A DNA stretch of 64,000 bases from Leptolyngbya sp. NIES-3755 (GTDB lineage: Bacteria; Cyanobacteriota; Cyanobacteriia; Leptolyngbyales; Leptolyngbyaceae), in contig AP017308.1 of assembly GCA_001548435.1 (NCBI GenBank), positions 3,295,030-3,359,029 on the forward strand. The letters are read 5' to 3'. The notes under the pieces were generated by a model that saw only the letters and a list, made by a program, of their open reading frames with translations, was not told where the DNA came from and did not search any database. The position numbers and the translations under genes were made by a program. Positions 1 through 9,061 of this stretch are shown here, piece after piece; within the stretch, counting starts at the first letter, position 1, and each line of letters begins with the position of its first letter.

Positions 1-221
1 GCGGCGGTATACCCTGAGCGATAAAAATTTCTGCTTTCAATCTAACTAGCGGGCGCTTCTATTTCAGGGTTTGCTAATCTTAGTTGCGAGTTGGAGCAAA
101 ACTCTCCGGATAAACCGTTGCCTCTTTGAAAGCTGAAGTAGTTGTTTTTACTGAACTTAGGGTTTAGCTGCTTGAGTGTATCTACCAGTCTGTAAACTTA
201 CCCGATCTGGAGACGACTCCG
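1..221. other. Gene-free left edge
   Basis: I see no convincing reading frame, RNA gene or repeat here. It probably holds the leader of the polysaccharide operon that begins at 222. A GGAGA Shine-Dalgarno-like stretch lies at about 209-213. Confidence 0.4.
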
Positions 222-1256
222 GTGCTATCTTTACCTGAGCCAACGGTCTCTGTTGTGATCCCCGTACACAATGGAGGTGAGAATTTTCATCGCTGTTTAG
301 CAGGAGTGTCCAACCTCTCTACAGCCCCTTTAGAAGTCATTGTTGTGATTGATGGAGAGAGCCAGAATTCATCAGATGCACAACAGGCAGAACGTCTAGG
401 AGCCAGGATTGTACAATTACCGATCAATCGCGGTCCGGCTTGTGCGCGAAATGCAGGAGCCAAAATTGCTCAAGGCGATATTTTGTTCTTCATGGATGCT
501 GATGTTGTGCCGCATCCGACGGTGATTGCTCAGGTTCAACAAGCCTTTCAGCATGATCCAAACCTTGCAGCTTTGATCGGATCTTATGATGATGCACCGG
601 GACAAGAGAACTTTCTATCTCAGTATCGAAATCTCTTGCATCACTATGTCCATCAAACCGGGAGTGAGAATGCTTCAACGTTCTGGGGCGCATGTGGGGC
701 AATTCGTCGATCGCTGTTTCTCACCATCGGTGGATTTGATGAGCGCTACCCGAAACCGTCGATCGAAGATATCGAACTCGGTTATCGGCTCAAACGAGCA
801 GGCTATCGAATTCGACTGTGTAAACAGATTCAGGTCAAGCATTTAAAGCATTGGGGTGCAGAGTCGATTCTGAAGACGGATTTCTTCTGTCGGGCACTGC
901 CTTGGACGGAGTTAATTTATCGCGATCGACAATTTGTCAACGATCTGAACTTACAAACCTCGAACCGAATCAGTGTGGTGCTGGTTTATGGATTGGTTTG
1001 TAGCTTGGTGCTGTCTTTGGTTTGGTCTACTGCTTGGATCGTGAGCGCGATCGCGGCAGTGTTTTTAACGTTGCTGAATTTATCTGTTTATCGGTTTTTT
1101 GCTCGAAAGCGGGGATGGAAATTTGCGATCGCAACCATTCCCTGGCACTGGTTGTATTACGGATACAGCGGATTAGCATTTGCGATCGGAACCATTCGGC
1201 ATCATTCACGCAATGTGATCAAAGCAGGCAAATCACGTCTGTCTCAAGCGTCTTAG
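222..1256 (+). CDS. GT2 family glycosyltransferase
   Basis: This is an inverting nucleotide-sugar glycosyltransferase of the GT-A fold, 344 aa. The N-terminus has the family opening SVVIPVHNG. A metal-binding DxD motif (FFMDADV, near residue 93) and an acidic ED pair in SIEDIELGYRLKRAGY follow. Two hydrophobic stretches after about residue 250 look like membrane segments, so it likely acts at the inner face of the plasma membrane. The start is GTG, supported by GGAGA eight bases upstream. It opens a seven-gene co-directional block of polysaccharide genes. The sugar and acceptor cannot be told from the sequence. Confidence 0.88.
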   Translation: MLSLPEPTVSVVIPVHNGGENFHRCLAGVSNLSTAPLEVIVVIDGESQNSSDAQQAERLGARIVQLPINRGPACARNAGAKIAQGDILFFMDADVVPHPTVIAQVQQAFQHDPNLAALIGSYDDAPGQENFLSQYRNLLHHYVHQTGSENASTFWGACGAIRRSLFLTIGGFDERYPKPSIEDIELGYRLKRAGYRIRLCKQIQVKHLKHWGAESILKTDFFCRALPWTELIYRDRQFVNDLNLQTSNRISVVLVYGLVCSLVLSLVWSTAWIVSAIAAVFLTLLNLSVYRFFARKRGWKFAIATIPWHWLYYGYSGLAFAIGTIRHHSRNVIKAGKSRLSQAS

Positions 1257-1286
1257 TAGATTGAAAAACGGCTCGGAGATTCATCT

Positions 1287-2726
1287 GTGAAACATCATCC
1301 TGTGATTATTGTGGGCGCGGGTCCTGCTGGACTGACTGCGGCTTATGAACTGGTCAAGCGTGGAATTAAACCGCTCGTCCTAGAGAAAGCAGACAAAGTT
1401 GGCGGCATTTCGCGGACTGAAACCTACAAGGGCTATCGCTTTGATATCGGTGGACATCGATTTTTTACCAAAGTCGAGGAAGTGACACGCTTGTGGTACG
1501 AAGTGCTAGGCAACGATTTCATCAAAGTGCCGCGAATGTCACGAATCTACTATCAAGGCAAGTTCTTTAACTATCCGCTGGAAATCTTCGATACGCTATC
1601 GAATCTGGGGATCGTGACCAGTGCTTTGATGGTTTTGAGCTATCTCAAGATTAGAATTCGCCCGTTGCCTGTAGAAGAAACGTTGGAACAATGGGTCACA
1701 AATCGCTTTGGTGGGCGACTGTTTCAGGCATTTTTTAGAACTTACACTGAGAAAGTTTGGGGAATTCCTTGCGACCAAATTCAGGCAGATTGGGCAGCGC
1801 AGCGGATTAAAGGACTGTCGTTGAAAAAAGCGATCGTCAATGCTCTTTTTGGCAGTAACGACACGAAAACGTTGATCAAAGAGTTCGACTATCCGCGATT
1901 AGGTCCCGGCATGATGTGGGAAAATTTCCAAGCGCGAGTCGATGAGCAAGGGGGCGAGGTTCAGTTAAACACAGGTGTAGTTCAGTTCAAGCGCCAAGGT
2001 AAGAAGATTACGAGCGCGATCGTCCAAAAAGACGGGCATCTCATCGAACTCACCGCAGATCATTACATCTCTAGTATGCCTGTGACGGCTCTGATTCATC
2101 GCCTTGATCCGCCTGCTCCATCTGCGGTGATCGAAGCTGCAAACAGTCTGAACTACAGAGCCTTTATAATTGTTTCTCTGGTGATCAATCAGCCGAAGCT
2201 ATTTCCTGACAACTGGATTTACATTCACAGTGCTGATGTGAAAGTGGGACGGATTCAGAACTTCAAAAATTGGAGTCCAGAAATGGTTCCTGATCCGACC
2301 AAAACCTGTCTAGGTCTGGAATATTTCTGCAATGAAGGCGATGAACTGTGGAATCTATCCGATGCGGAGCTATTAGATTTAGCTACTGAGGAAATTGAAA
2401 AACTTGGACTTGCGAACCAAAGCGATGTAGAAGATGGAGTCGTGATTCGTCAGCCGAAAGCTTACCCGGTGTATGACCAGCACTATCGCCAGCATCTTCA
2501 AGTGATTCAGGACTATCTTTCTGAGTTTGACAATCTGCAAACGATCGGGCGAAATGGAATGCACCGTTATAACAATCAAGATCATTCGATGCTGACCGGA
2601 ATGTTAGCGGCGAGTAACTTGATGGGTGAAGACCATGATCTTTGGGATGTCAATACAGAGCGCTCTTATCACGAAGAGTTTGTAACCAAATCCCAATCTG
2701 AAAAACGACCCACTTCAAAGGTTTAA
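1287..2726 (+). CDS. NAD(P)/FAD-dependent amine-oxidase-type oxidoreductase
   Basis: The protein is 479 aa with an N-terminal dinucleotide-binding Rossmann motif ([17 protein letters not shown], GxGxxG at about residues 10-15). The next segment, [20 protein letters not shown], is typical of the protoporphyrinogen-oxidase/UDP-galactopyranose-mutase-like flavoprotein group. Such proteins often sit in exopolysaccharide clusters and are presumed to act on a nucleotide sugar or lipid-linked sugar. The substrate is unknown. The start is GTG with GGAG at 1275-1278, and it follows the upstream GT2 gene by 30 bases. Automatic annotation might call it a protoporphyrinogen oxidase, but the neighbours argue for sugar metabolism. 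Confidence 0.75.
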   Translation: MKHHPVIIVGAGPAGLTAAYELVKRGIKPLVLEKADKVGGISRTETYKGYRFDIGGHRFFTKVEEVTRLWYEVLGNDFIKVPRMSRIYYQGKFFNYPLEIFDTLSNLGIVTSALMVLSYLKIRIRPLPVEETLEQWVTNRFGGRLFQAFFRTYTEKVWGIPCDQIQADWAAQRIKGLSLKKAIVNALFGSNDTKTLIKEFDYPRLGPGMMWENFQARVDEQGGEVQLNTGVVQFKRQGKKITSAIVQKDGHLIELTADHYISSMPVTALIHRLDPPAPSAVIEAANSLNYRAFIIVSLVINQPKLFPDNWIYIHSADVKVGRIQNFKNWSPEMVPDPTKTCLGLEYFCNEGDELWNLSDAELLDLATEEIEKLGLANQSDVEDGVVIRQPKAYPVYDQHYRQHLQVIQDYLSEFDNLQTIGRNGMHRYNNQDHSMLTGMLAASNLMGEDHDLWDVNTERSYHEEFVTKSQSEKRPTSKV

Positions 2727-2736
2727 GTCATTTTCC

Positions 2737-3939
2737 ATGAAAGTGTTGCTTGTCCATGACTATGGAACCGCGATCGGGGGTGCTGAATTGATGATGTTAG
2801 CGCTGCGAGATGGATTGCGTCAGCGGGGACATGATGCGCGACTGTTTACGACTCGTGCTGAAGGAACGGGAATGCAGGCTGACTATGATTGTTTTGGAAC
2901 AACTTCGCGCTATCGTACCTTACTGCAAACTGCAAATCCTTGGGCGTTTTGGCGATTGCGTCAGGTGTTAGATGAATTTCAGCCTGATGTCGTTCATGTC
3001 CGCATGTTCCTAACACAGCTATCCCCGCTGATTTTACCGCTGCTCAAACCCTTTCCGAGCTTGTATCACCTGGCGTGGTATCGCCCGATTTGTCCGATCG
3101 GGACTAAGATGCTCCCCAATGGCACAGCCTGTACAAACCCTTGGGGTAAAGCCTGTTTGGACTGTTTGCCTGTTTGGGATTGGTCGGCTCTGATGTTGCA
3201 AATGAACTTATGGCAGCATTGGCGAGATGCCTTTAATTTGATCGTGGCAAATAGTGGAGCGGTCAAACAACAGTTGATTTCGCAAGGAATTTCTCCGATC
3301 GAGGTTGTCTGGAATGGGATTCCGGTTCGTCCGGTTCGTCCTGCTCTGACTTCTCCGCCTACGGTTGTCTTTGCAGGTCGGTTAGTTCCAGAGAAAGGAA
3401 TTGATCTCTTACTGGATGCTTTTGCCAAAGTCGTTGAGCAGATTCCAAAGGCGCGATTGTTGATTGCAGGAGATGGAACGGAACGCGATCGCATTCTTTC
3501 ATTGATTGATGCTCTCAATCTGCACCCAAATGTTTCGCTGCTCGGTCATCTCTCCCGCTCAGACCTCGAACAAGCCTTTTCAACAGCTTGGGTGCAAGTT
3601 GTTCCGTCTCGCTGGGCAGAACCTTTTGGAATTGTAGCTGCCGAAGCGATGATGCGAGGAACGGCTGTGATTGCGAGTCGGGCGGGAGGATTGGCAGAGA
3701 TTGTACGCGACGGGCAAACTGGGTTTTTAGTGCCTCCCGGTGAAGTTGAACCCTTGACAGAAGTACTTTTGAAGGTTTTGCAAAATCGGGAGCTTGCCGA
3801 AGAAATGGGACAACTTGGACGCACGATCGCACTCTCGCAATTTAGTGAAGGGGTGTTTGTCGATCGCTTTATTGAGCTATATCAGCAGCTTTTACAGAAT
3901 TCAACTCACTTCAATCCTGATTGGGAGGCTTCTTACTAA
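2737..3939 (+). CDS. GT4 family glycosyltransferase
   Basis: This is a retaining GT-B glycosyltransferase of 400 aa. The N-terminal half opens MKVLLVHDYGTAIGGAE with the glycine-rich loop of GT4 enzymes. The C-terminal half holds FAGRLVPEKGIDLLLDAF and the donor-binding E-x7-E region EPFGIVAAEAMMRGTAVIA. A Cys-rich stretch at about residues 117-146 (CPIGTKM, ACTNPWGKACLDC) matches the CxxC pattern seen in a subset of GT4 proteins. It starts 10 bases after the flavoprotein gene, and its stop codon overlaps the next start (TAATG). It is a likely chain-building step of the same glycan. Confidence 0.9.
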   Translation: MKVLLVHDYGTAIGGAELMMLALRDGLRQRGHDARLFTTRAEGTGMQADYDCFGTTSRYRTLLQTANPWAFWRLRQVLDEFQPDVVHVRMFLTQLSPLILPLLKPFPSLYHLAWYRPICPIGTKMLPNGTACTNPWGKACLDCLPVWDWSALMLQMNLWQHWRDAFNLIVANSGAVKQQLISQGISPIEVVWNGIPVRPVRPALTSPPTVVFAGRLVPEKGIDLLLDAFAKVVEQIPKARLLIAGDGTERDRILSLIDALNLHPNVSLLGHLSRSDLEQAFSTAWVQVVPSRWAEPFGIVAAEAMMRGTAVIASRAGGLAEIVRDGQTGFLVPPGEVEPLTEVLLKVLQNRELAEEMGQLGRTIALSQFSEGVFVDRFIELYQQLLQNSTHFNPDWEASY

Positions 3940-4976
3940 TGGCTGAAATTACGATCGTTGTTGTTCCTCGTGAGCGTTTCAGTTACACTCGCGAATCCTT
4001 GGAAAGTATTTATCAACATACGACTGTTCCGTTCAAATTAGTCTATGTAGACGGCAACTCTCCTCCAGACATTCAAACCTATCTCCAAGGGCAATCTCAA
4101 GAGAAGGGATTTCAGATCACTCGCACCGACTATTACCTCTATCCCAACCGCGCTAGAAATCTGGGATTGAGCTTGGTTGATACCCCTTATGTTGTATTCC
4201 TTGATAATGATGTGGTCGTCTCTCCTGGCTGGTTAGAGGCATTGATCAATTGTGCCAAAGAAACAGACGCGACGATCGTTGGACCGCTCGTATGCCATGA
4301 AGAACCCGTTCATGAAGTAGTGCACTGTGCAGGCGGCGAAGTTCATATCAATGTAGACATCAAAGGAAGACGACGATTACGAGAAAAGATGTACAAGCAA
4401 GGACATCGAGTAGAAAAAGTACGACCCACAATGTACCGAACTCAGACTGAACTGTGTGAGTTCCACTGTATGTTGGTGCAGACAGATATCTTTCAACGAG
4501 TGGGACTGCTGGATGAAAGCTTACTCAATTCTAAAGAACATCTAGACTTCTGTATGACTGTGATTCAAGCGGGAGGCACGGTCTACTATGAGCCTGATTG
4601 TATTTTGACCTATGTTCCTAGCACTGCGCTAAGACTCTCGGATCTGCACTTTTACATGCTGCGATGGAGCGATGCGTGGGAGCAAGCCAGTCTAAGTCGA
4701 TTGCGAGAGAAATGGGATTTAGCAGAGGATGGGTACTTTCAACACAAATACAAGATTATGGGATGGCGGCGGAAAAATACAATTCTGCGTCCGCTGGCTC
4801 GTCGATTAGCCTTGGGCTGGAAGGGGAGCTTATTCGAGAAAGGATGGGTCTTTGTATTAACCCTGGCTGATAAACCGCTGAATCGCTATCTCACGGCTCG
4901 GTACGCGGCAAACGAACGTCATCGCACACCGGAAACACAACAGGTGAAGCCGCCTGTATTGGAGACGATGCGATGA
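3939..4976 (+). CDS. GT2 family glycosyltransferase
   Basis: This GT-A glycosyltransferase is 345 aa when started at ATG 3939. An open frame extends upstream to a TTG at 3921, but GGGAGG (3923-3928) lies inside that extension at the right distance from ATG 3939. The ATG also overlaps the upstream stop as TAATG. The metal-binding motif is VVFLDNDVVV, a DND variant of DxD, at about residue 90. A cysteine-containing segment, ELCEFHCMLVQTD, follows. It is translationally coupled to its neighbours: its own stop overlaps the next ATG at 4973. Sugar specificity is unknown. Confidence 0.86.
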   Translation: MAEITIVVVPRERFSYTRESLESIYQHTTVPFKLVYVDGNSPPDIQTYLQGQSQEKGFQITRTDYYLYPNRARNLGLSLVDTPYVVFLDNDVVVSPGWLEALINCAKETDATIVGPLVCHEEPVHEVVHCAGGEVHINVDIKGRRRLREKMYKQGHRVEKVRPTMYRTQTELCEFHCMLVQTDIFQRVGLLDESLLNSKEHLDFCMTVIQAGGTVYYEPDCILTYVPSTALRLSDLHFYMLRWSDAWEQASLSRLREKWDLAEDGYFQHKYKIMGWRRKNTILRPLARRLALGWKGSLFEKGWVFVLTLADKPLNRYLTARYAANERHRTPETQQVKPPVLETMR

Positions 4977-6415
4977 ATCAATCTACGGCTTCTTCCAACC
5001 GTCGAATGCTGAGTGGAGCGCTGAGAATTTTTCTCGCGGAAGCTGTTCTACTACCGACCGGATTGTTAACCGCAGGTTTTCTCAGTCGTCAGCTTGGTCC
5101 AGAGGGCTATGGATTATTTACACTAGCGGCAGTCATTCTCACTTGGGTAGAGTGGGGAACTAGCTCTGTGTTTTCCAGAACTACGATTAAGTTTATCAGC
5201 GAGACTCGCGACGACTGGCAGCCTGTTATGGTGACTGTGTTGCGCCAACATCTCTGGTTAGGAAGTGGAGCCGCGATCGCACTTTGTCTGTTCGCAATCC
5301 CGATCGCCAGCGCAATGGGAGAACCAAAACTGGCTCCTTATCTCTGGCTGTTTGCGCCCCAGATCTTATTGTTCAATCTATCGCGTGCCCATCGCACAAC
5401 TCTGACCGGATTGGGGCGATTTTCAGAGCAAGCGATCGCGGGTGCAAGTCGGTGGATTGCTCGATTAGGCTTGATTGTGCTCTTTGTGAGCTTGGGATTT
5501 TCGATTGGGGGAGCGATCCTGGGCAGTGTGCTGGCAACCTCGATCGAGTTACTCATGGCTCGTCGTTCTGTCCAGTTGCCGCTGTTTCACCCCAATCCAA
5601 TGCCCGCTCGGAAACTCTGGGCGTATGCGGCTCCAATGACGTTCTATTCTCTGGCACTTCAGCTTTACACCAAAATTGATTTGCTGCTGCTAAAAGCACT
5701 AGGTGGAACGGCTGAACAAGCTGGATTTTATGGCGCGGCTCAAAATTTGGCGCTGATCCCAGGACTGTTTTCGATGGCGTTTGCCCCCGTGTTGCTGTCT
5801 AGTTTGGGGAGAGTTCGCCGAGAAGATGATTTGGGGGCTGCCAAGGAGATGAGTCGAAATGCGATGCGGCTAGGATTTTTGGTGTTGCCGCTGGGTGCGA
5901 TCGTGGCAGGTGCGGCTCCAGAAATTATTCGATTCATCTTTGGAAATCAGTTTCTTGCAGCGGCTCCACTGTTGGCATTGCTGATCTTTGGAGCATTGAT
6001 TCAAATTCTCACTTCGGTCGCATCGGTGACTTTGGTTGCTGCGGACAAACCTCAATGGACTGCTTTGTTAACCCTTCCCTTAGTGCCGATTGTCTGTGTC
6101 GCACATTCGGCGATTATTCCGCGCTGGGGTGCGATCGGGGCTGCGAGTGTGACGGTTGGAATTATTAGTCTAAGCGCGATCGCAACGTTGATCGCCGTTT
6201 ATTTTACTTGGCGGATTGTTCCACCGTTTGCAACCTTTTGTCGATCGATTTTAGTGTGTATTGGCATTTACTTCTTATCCGCGCATTGGTCAGGAACCGG
6301 GCTTTGGTTGTTTCTGAATCTGAGTGCGATCGCACTTTTAGTTCCCGTTTGCTATCTCTTGCTTGGAGAATTCACCTCTAAGGAAATTGCTCTGATTCGT
6401 CACTTCAAATCATGA
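4973..6415 (+). CDS. Wzx-like polysaccharide flippase (MATE/PST family)
   Basis: This 480 aa integral membrane protein has about 12-14 hydrophobic helices. It opens RIFLAEAVLLPTGLLTAGFL and continues FLSRQLGPEGYGLFTLAAVI, the hallmark of the PST/oligosaccharide flippase family. These proteins move lipid-linked glycan units across the plasma membrane. It overlaps the previous gene by four bases (ATGA), with GGAGACG upstream as ribosome-binding site. It overlaps the next gene in the same way. This is the transport step of the operon. Confidence 0.88.
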   Translation: MNQSTASSNRRMLSGALRIFLAEAVLLPTGLLTAGFLSRQLGPEGYGLFTLAAVILTWVEWGTSSVFSRTTIKFISETRDDWQPVMVTVLRQHLWLGSGAAIALCLFAIPIASAMGEPKLAPYLWLFAPQILLFNLSRAHRTTLTGLGRFSEQAIAGASRWIARLGLIVLFVSLGFSIGGAILGSVLATSIELLMARRSVQLPLFHPNPMPARKLWAYAAPMTFYSLALQLYTKIDLLLLKALGGTAEQAGFYGAAQNLALIPGLFSMAFAPVLLSSLGRVRREDDLGAAKEMSRNAMRLGFLVLPLGAIVAGAAPEIIRFIFGNQFLAAAPLLALLIFGALIQILTSVASVTLVAADKPQWTALLTLPLVPIVCVAHSAIIPRWGAIGAASVTVGIISLSAIATLIAVYFTWRIVPPFATFCRSILVCIGIYFLSAHWSGTGLWLFLNLSAIALLVPVCYLLLGEFTSKEIALIRHFKS

Positions 6416-7311
6416 TTCAGCCTTTATTCTCGATCGTCATTCCTACGTTTAATCGCCCGGCTCAGTTGTCCGCTTGTTTACAGTCGATCAGTCGATTAGA
6501 GTATCCACGCGATCGCTTTGAGGTGATTGTTGTGAACGATGGTGGCGTGAATCCGAACATTGAGCCTTTTCAATTTTTGAATCTCAGGGTGATTGATCAA
6601 GAAAATGCTGGACCTGCCAGCGCTCGAAACACCGGAGCAAGTCACGCAAAAGGACAATTTCTAGTGTTCACCGATGATGATTGTTCGATGCTTCCGCACT
6701 ATCTCAGTGTTCTAGAATCTCATTGTTCAGAGCAAGGATTAATTGGCGGAAAAACATTGAATGCACTACCACACAATCTCTTTTCCACAGCAAGCCAAAT
6801 TCTAATTGACTATCTTTACGAGTACTACAATCGAGATACGAATCGAGCGAGTTTCTTTGCCTCGAACAATTTTGCCATGTTGCGCGATCGCTTTCGAGCA
6901 TTGGGCGGATTCCACACCGGATTTCCACTAGCTGCGGGTGAAGATCGAGAATTCTGCGATCGCTGGTTGGCTCAAGGCTATCCACTAATCTATGCGCCAG
7001 ATGCCCAGATTGCTCATGCTCACTGTCTGACTCTGGCTAAATTCTGGCGGCAACATTTGAACTATGGACGGGGAGCTTATTGTTTTCATCAAATTCGCGC
7101 TGAGCGGCAACACGAGTCGATTAAAGTTGAACCGCTGAAGTTTTATTGGAAGCTCTTAACTTATCCGTTTGTTTGTCGATCGACACAATCCCCAATTCTT
7201 CTATCGATGCTACTCTTTGTTTCACAAGTTGCAAATGTGTACGGATTCTTTCTCGAACGCTGGCAACAAAGAAAAAACTCAGGTGAACAAGTCTGGAGCG
7301 CAGGAGAATGA
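6412..7311 (+). CDS. GT2 family glycosyltransferase
   Basis: The protein is 299 aa. It opens FSIVIPTFNRPAQLSACL and has VVNDGG, the metal-binding triad FTDDDCSM near residue 88 and the acceptor-side motif GEDREFCDRWL. These define a canonical GT-A, GT2 glycosyltransferase. The C-terminus carries one hydrophobic stretch that may tether it to the membrane. It is coupled to the flippase gene by a four-base overlap. The next gene starts four bases after its stop. It is the third GT2 in the operon and differs clearly in sequence from the other two. Confidence 0.88.
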   Translation: MIQPLFSIVIPTFNRPAQLSACLQSISRLEYPRDRFEVIVVNDGGVNPNIEPFQFLNLRVIDQENAGPASARNTGASHAKGQFLVFTDDDCSMLPHYLSVLESHCSEQGLIGGKTLNALPHNLFSTASQILIDYLYEYYNRDTNRASFFASNNFAMLRDRFRALGGFHTGFPLAAGEDREFCDRWLAQGYPLIYAPDAQIAHAHCLTLAKFWRQHLNYGRGAYCFHQIRAERQHESIKVEPLKFYWKLLTYPFVCRSTQSPILLSMLLFVSQVANVYGFFLERWQQRKNSGEQVWSAGE

Positions 7312-7314
7312 TCG

Positions 7315-8979
7315 ATGCTTTATTTTATTGCTGTCTGGTTAATTCTATTAATAGTTTGCAGCGTCATCGGAACAGGAATTTTGAAGGGATTGAGAGTCGA
7401 TTGTTTTGATCGAATGGGCGATCGAGCAATTTTATCTCTGTGGTTGGGCGTGATTGTGATGTCGATCGCGTTATTGATCACCTCTTGGTTTCTCCCCTTG
7501 TCACCGCTCACCGGAATCGTACTAGCAGCAATCTTTTGTGATTTATCATTCAAAACAGCACGATCGGAGCTAGTTCAGCTTTTCACCCAACTGTATCCAC
7601 AGCAAATTCCCCTACTGTTGATGCTTCTAGTGGGGATTGCAGCCTTTATGATGCAGCCTGTAACTTGGATGGATTCAGGGTACTATCATGCTCAAGCTAT
7701 TCAATGGTTTAGCAAATTTGGTGCAGTTCCAGGGCTTGCTTTATTGTTTAATCATTTGGGCTTTACATCGTCCTGGTTTGCGTTTGCGGCTCCTTTGAAT
7801 GCGGCTAGCTTAGAAGGGCGAGTTTTAGCAACGGCGAATGGATTTGCTTTACTGCTGGCTATTTTGCAGTGTGGTGTAGGTCTGTTTTATATTGCTCGAT
7901 CGCAAGCCAAACTCTGTGACTGGTTCATTGTTTGCTTTTCGATCATTCTGTTGCCGATCATTGTTCACTGGAATCACATCTTGGCGGAGATCTTCGTTTC
8001 ACCGTCTCCAGATATTCCCGTCTTGTTCATTACAGGCACGATCGCTTGGTCAATGATCGCGATCGCAGAATCCAACCAAAAATTTACACCCCAAAACCGT
8101 CTCCTCCCAGTCCTCTTGGCAGGTGGAGCCTTCACATTCAAACTCATTGCACTTCCATTAGTTGCAGTCACAGGCTTATTCTATGTTCTGAACAAACAGT
8201 TAAACCTCAAGCATTTGCTATTTAGCTTGGTAATTTTAGTAGGATTGCTTTCTCCTGTGTTAATTCATGGCGTGATTGTTTCTGGATGTCCTCTCTATCC
8301 TTCGACAAAGCTGTGTTTTGATCTACCGTGGACTCCTGATCGTGAAGCCGTTCAACAGATTGCCAGCAGAACGCACCAATGGATACCTGAATATCAATCG
8401 AATTCATCAGGTCTATTCTCTGAAATCCAGCAACGATGGCGATGGTTTGAGGACTTTATCGGAAATCCCAAAATTGTGGCTGGGTTGCTATTTGCTTCGA
8501 TCGTTTCTTTGATTGGCTTGTTGAGCATTCGTAAACGTCCGCTCGGTTCAGAATGGATTGCAGGATTGGCAATTACGGGAATTACTTTTTTCTTCCTAAC
8601 TTCGCCCCTGATGCGATTCTGGATTACTTACTTATCAATCTTGCCGATCGTGTGGTTAGCCATTTATTGTCGATCGCAAATCAAGCTAAAAATCGCCAAA
8701 CTTCCTCAAGCTGTCTTAGTCGTTCCGCTCTTTCTGACGACAATTCTATTGTTCAACTACCTTCATTCACACTCAGTGACAGCACTCTTGTTACCGCCTG
8801 CACGATCACATCTTTCTACATCTGCGATCGCGGTTAATAATATCGGGGTCAATGTTCCCAATGAAGGGAGTTACTGCTGGGCAACTGAAATTCCTTGTGT
8901 TCCGAAATCGCAGTTACCAAAGCGAATTCAACTCCGTGATCCAGGGCGTGGAATTGAAGCAGGATTTGTTCGCAAATAA
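7315..8979 (+). CDS. Polytopic membrane protein, GT-C/Wzy-like
   Basis: This is a 554 aa multi-helix membrane protein with more than ten hydrophobic segments. Between early helices lies WMDSGYYHAQAIQWFSKFG, whose acidic residue in the first large external loop resembles the catalytic Asp of GT-C glycosyltransferases. Its place at the end of a glycan operon with a flippase suggests either a repeat-unit polymerase (Wzy role) or a lipid-phosphosugar-dependent glycosyltransferase. The sequence alone does not decide. The start ATG 7315 has GGAG at about 7303. The C-terminal 60 residues are soluble and contain two cysteines. Confidence 0.65.
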   Translation: MLYFIAVWLILLIVCSVIGTGILKGLRVDCFDRMGDRAILSLWLGVIVMSIALLITSWFLPLSPLTGIVLAAIFCDLSFKTARSELVQLFTQLYPQQIPLLLMLLVGIAAFMMQPVTWMDSGYYHAQAIQWFSKFGAVPGLALLFNHLGFTSSWFAFAAPLNAASLEGRVLATANGFALLLAILQCGVGLFYIARSQAKLCDWFIVCFSIILLPIIVHWNHILAEIFVSPSPDIPVLFITGTIAWSMIAIAESNQKFTPQNRLLPVLLAGGAFTFKLIALPLVAVTGLFYVLNKQLNLKHLLFSLVILVGLLSPVLIHGVIVSGCPLYPSTKLCFDLPWTPDREAVQQIASRTHQWIPEYQSNSSGLFSEIQQRWRWFEDFIGNPKIVAGLLFASIVSLIGLLSIRKRPLGSEWIAGLAITGITFFFLTSPLMRFWITYLSILPIVWLAIYCRSQIKLKIAKLPQAVLVVPLFLTTILLFNYLHSHSVTALLLPPARSHLSTSAIAVNNIGVNVPNEGSYCWATEIPCVPKSQLPKRIQLRDPGRGIEAGFVRK

Positions 8980-9061
8980 AGTAAAATCTACATCACAAAA
9001 GCTTGTCCGCTCACCGAAAAATACGGGCACTCTACAGCTAACAAGGTTGAGGTCGTAGAGG

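Noticed and set aside
1287..2726. Protoporphyrinogen oxidase (hemY/hemG type)
   Set aside because: Only the general flavin amine-oxidase fold is shared. The location inside a glycan operon makes haem synthesis unlikely.
3921..3938. Upstream TTG start for the second GT2 gene
   Set aside because: It would contain the GGGAGG ribosome-binding site that serves ATG 3939.
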